Origin: Streptomyces sp. SCL15-4
GTDB taxonomy: Bacteria; Actinomycetota; Actinomycetes; Streptomycetales; Streptomycetaceae
Length of the DNA: 64,000 nucleotides
Direction: 5' to 3'
Assembly (NCBI RefSeq): GCF_033366695.1
Contig: NZ_JAOBTQ010000001.1
Location: 4,092,001 to 4,156,000 of the forward strand
Below the pieces are notes generated by a model. That model was not told where the DNA came from. It was given only the letters and a program-made list of their open reading frames with translations, and did not search any database. Below, in pieces: positions 53,748-62,083 of the stretch (the stretch's first letter is position 1; each line of letters begins with the position of its first letter). A program made the translations under genes and the position numbers.

Positions 53748-54548
53748 TCACACCTGCGCCCTGCCCTGCCTGCGGATGTCCGCGAGCCGCAGGGCGCCGA
53801 TCTGGACGGCCGCCTGGGTCGCCTCGTTCGGCACGTCGCCGAGGCCGCCGTTGGTGAGCGCGAAGGCGTCCTCGCCGACCCGGACGGCGGCCACGTCCAT
53901 CGTCAGCAAAAACCGCTGCCCGTCGGGCCGGGTCGTCGCGCAGGTGACGCGCAGGCCCTGGCGGGCGTCCCCGACCTCCGGCAGCGCGGCGGCCGTCACC
54001 TGCACGTCCTCCACCAGCCCCAGCTCCGTGGTGGCCGTGAACCGGGCGCAGCGCACCGGCATCTCCCCCAGCCACTCCAGCGTGGCGTCGACGTCCGCCG
54101 GACGGCGCGCACCGATCTGGAACCGCAGCTGCGCCTCGGTGTCGGCGTCGTCCAGGCCGACGGCGACGCGCGCCGGCGCGCCGAGGAGTTCGTCGCTGTA
54201 GAGAGCGTCCAGCAGCCGCTGGCACTCACCGGCCGCCGTGCGGCCCTTCAGCAGCCCGTCCCGCCAGGTGGCCGCGCCGCGCGTGGCGGTCCAGGGGGCG
54301 CCGAGGTCGGTCTGGTTGATCAGCGCGGCCTCGGCCTGCTCGTCGCTGAGCGTGGAACCGTCGGCCCGCCGGGGCGCCACGGACGTCACCGCCTGCCGGT
54401 CCACCGTGGGCAGCGGGTGCGGCGCGCTCGCCGGGTGGTGCAGCCCGAGGGCCGCGCAGCCGCCGCCGAGCAGCAGGCCGGTGGCGAGGAGGGGGCGCAG
54501 GACGGCACGGGGGAGGCGGGGGACGCGCGGGGATATCGCGGGGGACAT
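53748..54548 (-). CDS. Predicted lipoprotein
   Basis: 266 residues. A twin-Arg-like basic start (SPRVPRLPRAVLRPLLATGL) leads to a lipobox-like LLGGGC, so Cys31 may be lipid-modified. The mature part resembles sensor-type or PknH-like extracellular domains of actinobacteria (EQAEAALINQTDLGAPWTAT, ECQRLLDALYSDELLGAPAR, RCARFTATTELGLVEDVQVT) with paired cysteines, as in secreted binding domains. AGGAGG precedes ATG 54548. It is convergent with the XRE-TPR gene. Function unknown. Confidence 0.7.
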   Translation of the reverse strand: MSPAISPRVPRLPRAVLRPLLATGLLLGGGCAALGLHHPASAPHPLPTVDRQAVTSVAPRRADGSTLSDEQAEAALINQTDLGAPWTATRGAATWRDGLLKGRTAAGECQRLLDALYSDELLGAPARVAVGLDDADTEAQLRFQIGARRPADVDATLEWLGEMPVRCARFTATTELGLVEDVQVTAAALPEVGDARQGLRVTCATTRPDGQRFLLTMDVAAVRVGEDAFALTNGGLGDVPNEATQAAVQIGALRLADIRRQGRAQV

Positions 54549-55258
54549 CGGTGCCTCCTGTGCTGTGTGCGGCCGGCGGGACCCTGGTCTCACGGCACCA
54601 CCGGGCCGGTCCGGGCACCAGCGCTCGGGGCCGTACGGGTGAGCGGGCCGACCCGGCGGGAGCGGGCGCCGGCGGAAATCCCGTGGAACGGGCCGTAAAA
54701 GGGCCGTACGGCGCGGTTTCCGTCCCCTCCACGCGGCGCGCCCCGCAGGGCCCGTCGAGCACGACGACACCGCGGACCGTCCCGGCGCGCCGACACCTGA
54801 ACCGGCGTCCGAGCCGCCTCGCCGCGAACTCGGCCTGTCCGGCACCGCTGTGCCGACGGGCGCCGGACCGCCGTAGAGATCCACGGCGGCGCGTTCCCGG
54901 CCCGGCAGGCTGATCGTGCTGCCGGGGAGCGGCCGGAGCGGGCGGAGGCGGTGGTGCGGGAGGCGGCCGCAGCCGGTCGGCGCGCCGAACCGGCCGGCCC
55001 CGCCGAGGGCACTCCCGGGGCCGGGGTCCGGACCGCGCGGCCGGTGCCGTACCAGGCGGTGACCGGCGCCCGGGAGACCGGCGCCGGACCGGGCGCCGTA
55101 CGGCTGCGGGACGGGCCGCGGCCGGGTGCGCTGCCGGTGGTGCCGGAGCTGCCGCGCCGGAGCGCCGCTCGGGTGGCGGCCCGCTCCATCTCGCTCCGGG
55201 ACGAACCGGCCGGCTCCGCTGCCCTGTCCTAAGGTCGGCACGACGGAAGGAGTCCGCC
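54549..55258. other. 710-bp region without a convincing gene
   Basis: A plus-strand frame 54951-55232 has GC-rich third positions and ends in LRDEPAGSAALS, and a minus-strand frame contains LPGSTISLPGRERAAVDLYG, vaguely like the end of a GAF domain. Neither can be extended into a recognisable protein, even across frames. It may be a decayed gene. Confidence 0.4.
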
Positions 55259-56224
55259 GTGACCGGACAGCCCATACCCGTGATCATCGACTGCGACACC
55301 GGCGTCGACGACGCCCTGGCCCTGCTCTTCGCCGTCCGCCACCCCGGACTCGACCTCCGCGCCGTGACCTGCGTGGCCGGGAACACCGACGTGGACGGGG
55401 TGGTCCGCAACACCCTGACCGTGCTGGACCGGGCGGGCGCCCCCGGCATCCCGGTGGCGCGGGGAGCCGAGCGCCCGCTGATCGAGCCGGCCCGCCCGGC
55501 GCCGGTGCACGGCGCCGACGGCATGGGCGACCTGGGCCTGCCGGCGCCCGCCCGGCTCCCGGCGGACGTGGACGCGGTCACCCTGCTGCGCCGGGAGATC
55601 CTCGCCTCCCCGCGCCCCGTCACGCTGATCCCGACCGCCCCGCTGACCAACATCGCGCTGCTGCTGCGCACTCACCCGGAGGTCACCCGGAACATCGAGC
55701 GGATCGTGTTCATGGGCGGGGCGGTGACCACCGGGAACGCCACCCCGGTCGCCGAGTTCAACGTGTGGCACGACCCGGAGGCCGCGGCGGTGCTGCTCAC
55801 GGCCGGGGTGCCGATCACCATGTACGGCCTGGACGTGTTCCGGCGGGTCGTCGTCCCCGGCGCCGAGGTGCGCCGGCTGCGGGAGAGCGACGAGCCCGGC
55901 ACCCGGCTGGCCGGCGACCTCCTCGCCCACCGGCCGGCCCACCAGGGCGAGCCGCCGCAGGCCGAGGAGGCGGGCGGGCTCGGCGACGCGGGTGCGGTGT
56001 GCGCGGTCGCCGACCCGGCGGGACTCACCACCCGGCTGCTGCCGGTCGAGGTCTCGCTGGCGCCCGGCCCGGCCCGCGGCCAGACCGTCGTGGACCTCCG
56101 GCCCCGCCCCGGCGAGTCCGAGATCCACGGCGACGGACGCGAACGGGCGCTCGTGGACGTGGCGTTGGACGTGGACGTGGACCGGTACGTGCGGCTGTAC
56201 CTGGAGACGGTGGAACGGCCCTGA
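55259..56224 (+). CDS. Nucleoside hydrolase (IunH family)
   Basis: 321 residues. The calcium and ribose site is intact at the N-terminus (IIDCDTGVDDALALLFAV), followed by TLIPTAPLTNIALLLRTHP and the family segment IVFMGGAVTTGNATPVAEFN with NVWHDPEAAAVLL. It hydrolyses N-glycosidic bonds of purine or pyrimidine nucleosides for salvage. Base specificity cannot be told. GTG 55259 with AAGGAG upstream. It stands alone; the next gene on the strand has its own promoter. Confidence 0.93.
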   Translation: MTGQPIPVIIDCDTGVDDALALLFAVRHPGLDLRAVTCVAGNTDVDGVVRNTLTVLDRAGAPGIPVARGAERPLIEPARPAPVHGADGMGDLGLPAPARLPADVDAVTLLRREILASPRPVTLIPTAPLTNIALLLRTHPEVTRNIERIVFMGGAVTTGNATPVAEFNVWHDPEAAAVLLTAGVPITMYGLDVFRRVVVPGAEVRRLRESDEPGTRLAGDLLAHRPAHQGEPPQAEEAGGLGDAGAVCAVADPAGLTTRLLPVEVSLAPGPARGQTVVDLRPRPGESEIHGDGRERALVDVALDVDVDRYVRLYLETVERP

Positions 56225-56424
56225 GGGAGCGCTCCCGCCCCGGACGGCCGCCCTCGGCCCGTACAAAAAGGGGGTCCGGATTCCGCGGGGAGGGCTTTTT
56301 AGGTCATCGTCCGGCCCGCCCGTACGGCCCCGTCCCCGGCGGTCACATGGGTGAGCGTGCGTTCACGGCCCTGAACCAGGGGTGGCGCGGCGCCGCGTTT
56401 CGGCCCGGAACCGCAAAGGGATGG

Positions 56425-56453
56425 TTGTGACTCGGCAAAACCTTTTTTACTCT
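56425..56453 (+). promoter_or_regulatory. Candidate promoter of the PrpB-like lyase gene
   Basis: TTGTGA (56425-56430), 17 bases, TACTCT (56448-56453), in a stretch with T and A runs that is unusual for this genome. The start site would be near 56460, about 150 bases before the start codon. Confidence 0.6.
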
Positions 56454-56480
56454 GCGGCCACCGGACCGGACAACGAAAAA

Positions 56481-56510
56481 CCGGGTGCCTCTCCGAGGAA
56501 GGGCACCCGG
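56481..56510 (+). promoter_or_regulatory. Leader hairpin near the 5' end of the lyase transcript
   Basis: CCGGGTGCC (56481-56489) pairs perfectly with GGCACCCGG (56502-56510). The 12-base loop, with the adjoining CC, allows an alternative inner CCTC/GAGG pairing. It lies about 20 bases after the predicted transcription start and 100 before the start codon. No known riboswitch class was recognised. Confidence 0.5.
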
Positions 56511-56608
56511 CCGGTCTGGTGCGGAACACGCCGCGCGGCCAACGGCTTTGGCGGGCAGAGGGTCGCAGCGGCACCACGCCCACGCAACCAGTGACCCCGG
56601 AGGATACC

Positions 56609-57460
56609 GTGAGCCACCCCAACCGGCTACGCGATGCCATCCACGCGGACGGGACCACGCCGCTCATCGGCGTGTTCGACATGTTCTCCGCGTCCGTGGC
56701 GGCCCGGCACTACGACGGCATGTTCGTCTCGGGCTTCGGCTTCGCCGCGTCCCACTACGGCCTGCCGGACATCGGCTTCATCGCCTGGCCCGACATCATC
56801 GCCTTCGTCCAGCGCCTGCGCATGGCGTTCCCCGCGCAGCACCTGCTGGTCGACATCGACGACGGCTACGTGGACCCGGAGACCGCGTGCCACGTCGTAC
56901 AGAACCTGGAGGCCGTCGGCGCCTCCGGCGTCATCCTGGAGGACCAGAAGCGGCCCCGGCGCTGCGGCCACGTCGACGGCAAGCAGGTGCTGCCGCTGGA
57001 GGAGTACCTGGAGAAGCTGGACATGGTCCTGCGGTCCCGCCGGGACCTGGTGGTGGTGGCCCGCACCGACGCCACCGAGGAGGACGAGATCCTGCGCCGC
57101 GCCAAGGCGCTCGCCGCGACCGACGCCGACGTGGTGCTGGTCGACGGGGTGCGCAGCGTGGACTGGATCCACAAGGTGCGGCGGGTCATCGGGGACAAGC
57201 CGCTGCTGTTCAACCAGATCGCCGGCGGCAAGTCGCCGCGGCTGTCCCTGAGCGAACTGACCGAGCTGGGCGTCGACGTCGCCATCTACAGCACGCCGTG
57301 CCTGTTCGCGGCGCAGACCGCCATCGACCGGGCGCTGACCGACCTGAAGGAGGCCGACGGCCGCCTGCCCCGGACGGGCCCGGACAGCGTGGGGGTCGCC
57401 GAGTGCCTGGCCCTGCTGGAGAAGAACATCAGCCGCCACCACGTCCACGTCCCGGCATGA
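56609..57460 (+). CDS. Isocitrate lyase/PEP mutase superfamily lyase, PrpB-like
   Basis: 283 residues from GTG 56609, with GGAGG six bases upstream. Features: FDMFSASVAARHYDGMFVSG (substrate loop region), metal-binding DIDDGYVDPETA, and EDQKRPRRCGHVDGK, which carries the catalytic Cys in an RCGH motif. PEP mutases proper have K-T-N-S there, so this protein sides with 2-methylisocitrate lyase, oxaloacetate hydrolase and dimethylmalate lyase types. It probably cleaves a C-C bond of a 2-hydroxy diacid. The following gene is an SBF-type transporter on the same strand, beyond a terminator hairpin. Confidence 0.88.
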   Translation: MSHPNRLRDAIHADGTTPLIGVFDMFSASVAARHYDGMFVSGFGFAASHYGLPDIGFIAWPDIIAFVQRLRMAFPAQHLLVDIDDGYVDPETACHVVQNLEAVGASGVILEDQKRPRRCGHVDGKQVLPLEEYLEKLDMVLRSRRDLVVVARTDATEEDEILRRAKALAATDADVVLVDGVRSVDWIHKVRRVIGDKPLLFNQIAGGKSPRLSLSELTELGVDVAIYSTPCLFAAQTAIDRALTDLKEADGRLPRTGPDSVGVAECLALLEKNISRHHVHVPA

Positions 57461-57474
57461 CCTGACCCGCCCCA

Positions 57475-57505
57475 GGGGACCGCGCACCCACCACGCGCGG
57501 TCCCC
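57475..57505 (+). terminator. Terminator after the PrpB-like gene
   Basis: GGGGACCGCGC (57475-57485) and GCGCGGTCCCC (57495-57505) form an 11-bp perfect stem with a 9-base loop, 15 bases past the stop codon. There is no T tract. Confidence 0.8.
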
Positions 57506-57643
57506 ACCACCCCGGCACCCGCCACGGTCCGGGCCCCGCCACCGCCTTGGTCCACGACCGCCTTGGCCCGCCACCGACCGGGACCCACGACCGGCTCGGG
57601 GCCCGCCCCCGTCCCATGCCACCCGCTTCCAAGGCAGGAGCGC

Positions 57644-58723
57644 ATGTCTCAGACGTCCACCGGAACGGTCCGCGGCCTGGCGCGCCGTGTCGACTGGTAC
57701 ATCGTCGCGCTGTTCGGCGCGATCGGGATCGCCGCGCTCGTCCCGGCCGAGGACACGGCGGCCGAGGCCGTCTCGTGGCTGACCAAGCTGGCGATCGGCC
57801 TGCTGTTCTTCCTCTACGGCGCCCGGCTCTCCCCGCAGGCCGCGCTGGACGGCGTACGCCACTGGCGGCTGCACCTGCCGGTGCTGGCCCTGACGTTCGC
57901 GGCCTTCCCGCTGCTCGGGCTGGCGGCGCGGCTGCTGCCGGACGCGGCGCTCGGCGCCGAGCTGACCGCCGGCGTGCTGTTCCTGGCCGTGCTGCCGTCC
58001 ACGGTCCAGTCCTCCATCGCCCTCACCTCCCTGGCCCGCGGCAACGTGGCCGCCGCACTGTGCTCCGCGTCGTTCTCCACGGTGCTGGGCGTGCTGCTCA
58101 CCCCCGTACTGGCCGTCGCGCTGATCGGCGGCGGCAAGGGCGGCGGCGTTCCGGTCGGGTACGGCCAACTGGGCGACATAGCCGTCCAGTTGCTGCTGCC
58201 GTTCCTCGCCGGGCAGGCGGTGCGGCGCTGGATCTCCGGCTGGCTCGGCCGGCACCGCAAGGTGATCGGGCGCTGCGACCGGGGCTCGATCCTGCTCGTC
58301 GTCTACGCGGCGTTCAGCCAGGGCATGACCACCGGCATCTGGCAGCGGGTGTCCCCCGGCCGCCTCCTCCTGCTCGGCGCACTCGTGGCGGTGCTGCTCG
58401 CGCTCGCCCTGCTGCTCGCCGACCGCTCGGCGCGGGCGCTGCGGCTGCTCCGCGAGGACCGGGTGACGGCGGTCTTCTGCGGGGCGACCAAGAGCCTGGC
58501 GAGCGGGCTGCCGATGGCCTCCGTGCTGTTCCCGGCGGACGAGGTCGCCATGACCGTCCTGCCGCTGATGCTCTACCACACCCTCCAGCTGGTGGTCTGC
58601 GCCGCGCTCGCCCGCCGGCTCAGTCGGACGGCGCCGCCCGCACCGACCAGCGCTCTTCGACCCGCGCCAGCCGCCAGTACCCCAGCGCCGCCGCCCACAC
58701 CGCCACGAACAGGCCGACGATGA
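57644..58723 (+). CDS. Bile acid:sodium symporter-like (YfeH/SBF-like) transporter
   Basis: 359 residues from ATG 57644 (CAGGAG upstream). About ten membrane helices; SBF-like signatures are WLTKLAIGLLFFLYGARLSP, GVLFLAVLPSTVQSSIALTS and FCGATKSLASGLPMASVLFP, matching the two crossover motifs of the fold. It should import an organic anion with sodium. The last 35 residues (after RRLSRTAPP) are low-complexity and lie antisense to the end of the convergent nickel/cobalt transporter, a 104-base overlap, so the true stop may be earlier. Confidence 0.88.
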   Translation: MSQTSTGTVRGLARRVDWYIVALFGAIGIAALVPAEDTAAEAVSWLTKLAIGLLFFLYGARLSPQAALDGVRHWRLHLPVLALTFAAFPLLGLAARLLPDAALGAELTAGVLFLAVLPSTVQSSIALTSLARGNVAAALCSASFSTVLGVLLTPVLAVALIGGGKGGGVPVGYGQLGDIAVQLLLPFLAGQAVRRWISGWLGRHRKVIGRCDRGSILLVVYAAFSQGMTTGIWQRVSPGRLLLLGALVAVLLALALLLADRSARALRLLREDRVTAVFCGATKSLASGLPMASVLFPADEVAMTVLPLMLYHTLQLVVCAALARRLSRTAPPAPTSALRPAPAASTPAPPPTPPRTGRR

Positions 58724-59702
58724 GATAGCCGACGTTGCCCAGGTCCAGGCCGGCCACCCAGCCGGTGACCGGATCGCTGAGGTGGAACTTCTCGTGCAGG
58801 ACGCCGACCAGTTCGATGGTGCCGATGAAGAAGGCCACGGCGATGGACAGGCCGGTGATGGCGAGGTTGTAGAAGACCTTGCGGACGGGGTTGGCGAACG
58901 CCCACTGGTAGGCGAAGTTCATGAACGTGCCGTCCAGGGTGTCGAACAGGCTCATCCCGGCGGCGAACAGCAGCGGCAGGCACAGGATGGCGTACCAGGG
59001 CAGGCCGGCCGCCGCGCCCGAGCCGGCCATCACCATCAGGGTGACCTCGGTGGCCGTGTCGAAGCCGAGCCCGAAGAGGAAGCCCAGCGGGTACATCTGC
59101 CCCGGCCGGGACACGGACCTGGTCAGCCGGCCCAGCAGCCGGTTCATGAACCCGCGCGAGTCCAGGTGCCGTTCCAGCTCCGTCTCGTCGTACGCTCCCG
59201 CCCGCATCGCCCGGAAGACCTTGAGGATGCCCGCCAGGGCCATCAGGTTCAGCGCGGCGATGAGATAGAGGAACGACCCGGAGATCGTCGTACCGAGCAC
59301 CCCGAGCACCTGGTGGGTGGCGGAACCCTCGTTCATCACCTTCCCGGCCAGCGAGGTGCCGCCCGCGATCAGCAGCGCCAGCAGCACGACCACGCTGGAG
59401 TGCCCGAGCGCGAACCAGAACCCCACCGACACCGGCCGCTTGCCGTCGGCCATCAGCTTGCGGGTGGTGTTGTCGATCGCCGCGATGTGGTCGGCGTCGA
59501 AGGCGTGCCGCATCCCGAGGGTGTAGGCGGTGATCCCGAGCCCCACACCGAACACCTCGGTCCCGACCTTGTAGTGCCGGGGCGCGACCAGCAGATAGAG
59601 AATCCCGAACGCGACGACATGCAGGGCGAGGATCACCACCAGCAGCCCCGCCGTCTTGACGGTGTCCTCGCGTCGCCAGCGGAAAGAAGCAGCATCGGCC
59701 AT
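58620..59702 (-). CDS. HoxN/NiCoT-family nickel-cobalt transporter
   Basis: 360 residues from ATG 59702 (GGAG nine bases upstream; GTG 59711 is possible). Eight helices. The signature of NiCoT permeases, RHAFDADHIAAIDN in helix 2, is intact, as are LGFDTATEVTLM and GMSLFDTLDGTFM. It is a high-affinity importer of Co2+ or Ni2+. A cobalamin riboswitch in its leader argues that cobalt for vitamin B12 synthesis is the main cargo. The divergent ArsR gene may sense the same metals. Confidence 0.94.
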   Translation of the reverse strand: MADAASFRWRREDTVKTAGLLVVILALHVVAFGILYLLVAPRHYKVGTEVFGVGLGITAYTLGMRHAFDADHIAAIDNTTRKLMADGKRPVSVGFWFALGHSSVVVLLALLIAGGTSLAGKVMNEGSATHQVLGVLGTTISGSFLYLIAALNLMALAGILKVFRAMRAGAYDETELERHLDSRGFMNRLLGRLTRSVSRPGQMYPLGFLFGLGFDTATEVTLMVMAGSGAAAGLPWYAILCLPLLFAAGMSLFDTLDGTFMNFAYQWAFANPVRKVFYNLAITGLSIAVAFFIGTIELVGVLHEKFHLSDPVTGWVAGLDLGNVGYLIVGLFVAVWAAALGYWRLARVEERWSVRAAPSD

Positions 59703-59744
59703 CGGGTTCACGCTCCAGCACCTCGTGGATCACTTCGTGAGTTG

Positions 59745-59905
59745 CCGTGGCCGGTCTCCTGGCTTACGGGTCGTACGTCCGCCGTTCCTGCCTTCCCGGT
59801 CCTGCGACCAGTGGCCCGGCGGTGTGCCGGACGGAACGGGAACTCCCCGATCACAGTGGCGAGGGCCGCGTCGACCTTGCATCGACTTCCCGAGCACCAC
59901 GGCCC
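59745..59905 (-). ncRNA. Cobalamin (B12) riboswitch
   Basis: On the minus strand the leader contains the B12 box AGCCAGGAGACCGGCC (59764-59749) close to the coding start and, further 5', the GGTGCTCGGGAAG element (59898-59886) and the conserved CGCCACTGTGATCGGGGAG element with its GCCACTG core. Order and spacing match the class I cobalamin aptamer. It should shut off the transporter when B12 is plentiful. Confidence 0.92.
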
Positions 59906-59994
59906 GCCCACCGTAGAGGGGCTCGCGCTTTCCTGCATAGCTGCGCAGTCGGGCAGGTATTCAAGATCACATCGGCGCCTGCCAGGATGGGCCC

Positions 59995-60345
59995 ATGCAT
60001 CTCGTGCCTGCCGACCGTGCCGATCGTCGGACCATCGACGGTCACCGGGTGTGCGAGGCGATCGCCGCCATCGGCGACGCGGGGCGTCTGCGCACCTGGG
60101 CCGACCGTTTCTCGCTGCTGGCCGACGCCAACCGGCTCGCCCTGCTGCTCGCGCTGCACCGGACCGGGCCGCTGGCCGTCTCCGACCTCGCGATCGCCAC
60201 GGGCATGAACGACCCGGCCGTCTCCCAGGCCCTGCGGCTGCTGCGCGCGGCGGGGGTCGTGGCGGGGGAGAAAGAGGGGCGCGTGGTGCGCTATCGGGTG
60301 GTGGACGAGGACGTACGGGGCCTGTTGGAGCACTGCGCCGCCTGA
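59995..60345 (+). CDS. ArsR/SmtB-family regulator
   Basis: 116 residues. Winged helix: RFSLLADANRLALLLALHRT, GPLAVSDLAIATGMNDPAVS, QALRLLRAAGVVAGEKEGRV. Histidines and Asp at both ends (MHLVPADR, DGHRVCEA, LLEHCAA) could bind Ni or Co, as in NmtR and KmtR, rather than the Cys pair of ArsR or CmtR. It is divergent from the nickel/cobalt transporter, but that gene already has a B12 riboswitch, so the ArsR target may include its own promoter or an exporter elsewhere. Confidence 0.9.
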   Translation: MHLVPADRADRRTIDGHRVCEAIAAIGDAGRLRTWADRFSLLADANRLALLLALHRTGPLAVSDLAIATGMNDPAVSQALRLLRAAGVVAGEKEGRVVRYRVVDEDVRGLLEHCAA

Positions 60346-60424
60346 GCGCCCCCGAAAAGGTTCCCTTCCGGGCAATGTGGACAGATACAGATTCCCTACT
60401 GTCGTCCGTCCCTTGGGAGCCCGT

Positions 60425-62083
60425 ATGGCAGACCGGCCGCCGGACCTCTCGTCCAGGAACCCCGACTGGTGGCGCCAGGCCGTCATCTACCAGGTCTATC
60501 CGCGCAGCTTCGCCGACGCCGACGGCGACGGCCTCGGTGACCTCCGGGGCCTGACCGAGCGGTTGACCCACCTCGCCGCGCTCGGCGTCGACGCCCTGTG
60601 GCTGAGCCCCTTCTACCCCTCCGAACTCGCCGACGGCGGCTACGACGTCATCGACCCGCGCGGTGTCGACGAGCGCCTGGGCACCTCGGACGACTTCGGC
60701 GCCCTGGTCGCCGAGGCGCACCGGCTGGGCCTGAAAGTCGTCGTGGACCTCGTGCCCAACCACACCTCCCATCTGCACCCCTGGTTCCAGGAGGCGCTGC
60801 GCGCCGGGCCCGGCTCGGCGGCCCGGGAGCGGTACGTCTTCCGGGCGGGACGCGGCGCGCGCGGTGAACTGCCGCCCACCGACTGGCAGTCGGTGTTCGG
60901 CGGCAGCGCCTGGCGGCGGGTGCCCGACGGCGAGTGGTACCTGCATCTGTTCGCTCCCGAGCAGCCCGACCTGAACTGGGACAACGAGGAGGTCCGCGCC
61001 GACTTCCGCACCACGCTGCGGTTCTGGTCCGACCGGGGCGTGGACGGTTTCCGCGTGGACGTCGCGCACGGCCTGGCCAAGGACCTCAACGAACCGCTGC
61101 GGGACCTCGGCGCCCTCGGCACGACCGGCGAGGCCGCCTTGCGGCACCTGCCGCCGGGCAGCCATCCGTACTGGGACCGGGACGAGGTGCACGAGATCTA
61201 CCGCGACTGGCGCAAGATCTTCGACGCCTACCGGCCGCCGCGCATGGCCGTCGCCGAGGCCTGGGTGCCGGGCGAGCGGCGCGCGCTGTACGCCCGTCCC
61301 GACGAACTCGGCCAGGCGTTCAACTTCGAGTACCTGGAGGCCGGCTGGGACGCGGAGGAGCTGCGCGGGGTCATCGCCGACGCGCTGGTCACGGCCCGCG
61401 CCGCCGGGGCGCCCGCGACCTGGGTGCTGTCCAACCACGACGTCGTACGGCACGCCTCCCGGCTGGTGCTGCCGCCCGGCACCGACCCGGACGCCTGGCT
61501 GCTCACCCACGGCACGGCGCCCGCGGTCGACCCGGCGGCCGGGCTGCGGCGGGCGCGGGCGGCGACGCTGCTGATGCTGGCGCTGCCCGGCTCGGCGTAT
61601 CTGTACCAGGGCGAGGAACTCGGCCTGCCCGAGGTCGCCGACCTGCCCGCGGAGGTGCTCCAGGACCCGATCTGGGAGCAGACCGGCCATACCCGCAAGG
61701 GCCGCGACGGCTGCCGGGTGCCGCTGCCGTGGACGACGACCGGGCCCTCGTACGGCTTCGGGCCCGGCGCCGGCTGGCTGCCGCAGCCGCCGTCCTTCGC
61801 GGCGTACGCGGTGGAGGCGCAGGCCGGTGTGGAGGGCTCCACGCTGGAGCTGTACCGCACGGCCCTGCGGCTGCGCCGCAAGCTGCTGGACGGCGAGACG
61901 CTGACCTGGACCCCGGACGCGCCCGCCGGGGTGCTGGACTTCAGCCGCAGCGCGACCTGGCGCAGTGTCACCAACCTGGGCACCGAGCCGGTGCCGCTGC
62001 CGGGCGGCGAGGTCCGTCTGAGCAGTGCACCGCTGCCGGGCGGCGGGGGGCTGCCACCGGACACCACCGTGTGGCTGGCCTAA
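60425..62083 (+). CDS. GH13 alpha-glucosidase-type glycoside hydrolase
   Basis: 552 residues. Cytoplasmic GH13 with all four conserved regions: DLVPNHTS (I), GFRVDVAHG with the nucleophile Asp (II), MAVAEAWVPG with the general acid Glu (III) and VLSNHDVVRH (IV). The start WWRQAVIYQVYPRSFADADG is typical of oligo-1,6-glucosidase/alpha-glucosidase (AglA) members. No signal peptide is present, so it acts on imported maltose-type or trehalose-type sugars. There is no sugar transporter beside it. Its stop overlaps the convergent DUF4142 stop by four bases. Confidence 0.93.
   Translation: MADRPPDLSSRNPDWWRQAVIYQVYPRSFADADGDGLGDLRGLTERLTHLAALGVDALWLSPFYPSELADGGYDVIDPRGVDERLGTSDDFGALVAEAHRLGLKVVVDLVPNHTSHLHPWFQEALRAGPGSAARERYVFRAGRGARGELPPTDWQSVFGGSAWRRVPDGEWYLHLFAPEQPDLNWDNEEVRADFRTTLRFWSDRGVDGFRVDVAHGLAKDLNEPLRDLGALGTTGEAALRHLPPGSHPYWDRDEVHEIYRDWRKIFDAYRPPRMAVAEAWVPGERRALYARPDELGQAFNFEYLEAGWDAEELRGVIADALVTARAAGAPATWVLSNHDVVRHASRLVLPPGTDPDAWLLTHGTAPAVDPAAGLRRARAATLLMLALPGSAYLYQGEELGLPEVADLPAEVLQDPIWEQTGHTRKGRDGCRVPLPWTTTGPSYGFGPGAGWLPQPPSFAAYAVEAQAGVEGSTLELYRTALRLRRKLLDGETLTWTPDAPAGVLDFSRSATWRSVTNLGTEPVPLPGGEVRLSSAPLPGGGGLPPDTTVWLA

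Noticed and set aside
54590..55189. A 200-codon minus-strand frame as a real gene
   Set aside because: Arg/Ala/Pro-rich with no domain and no ribosome binding site; the plus-strand frame at 54951-55232 is equally open, so neither is supported.
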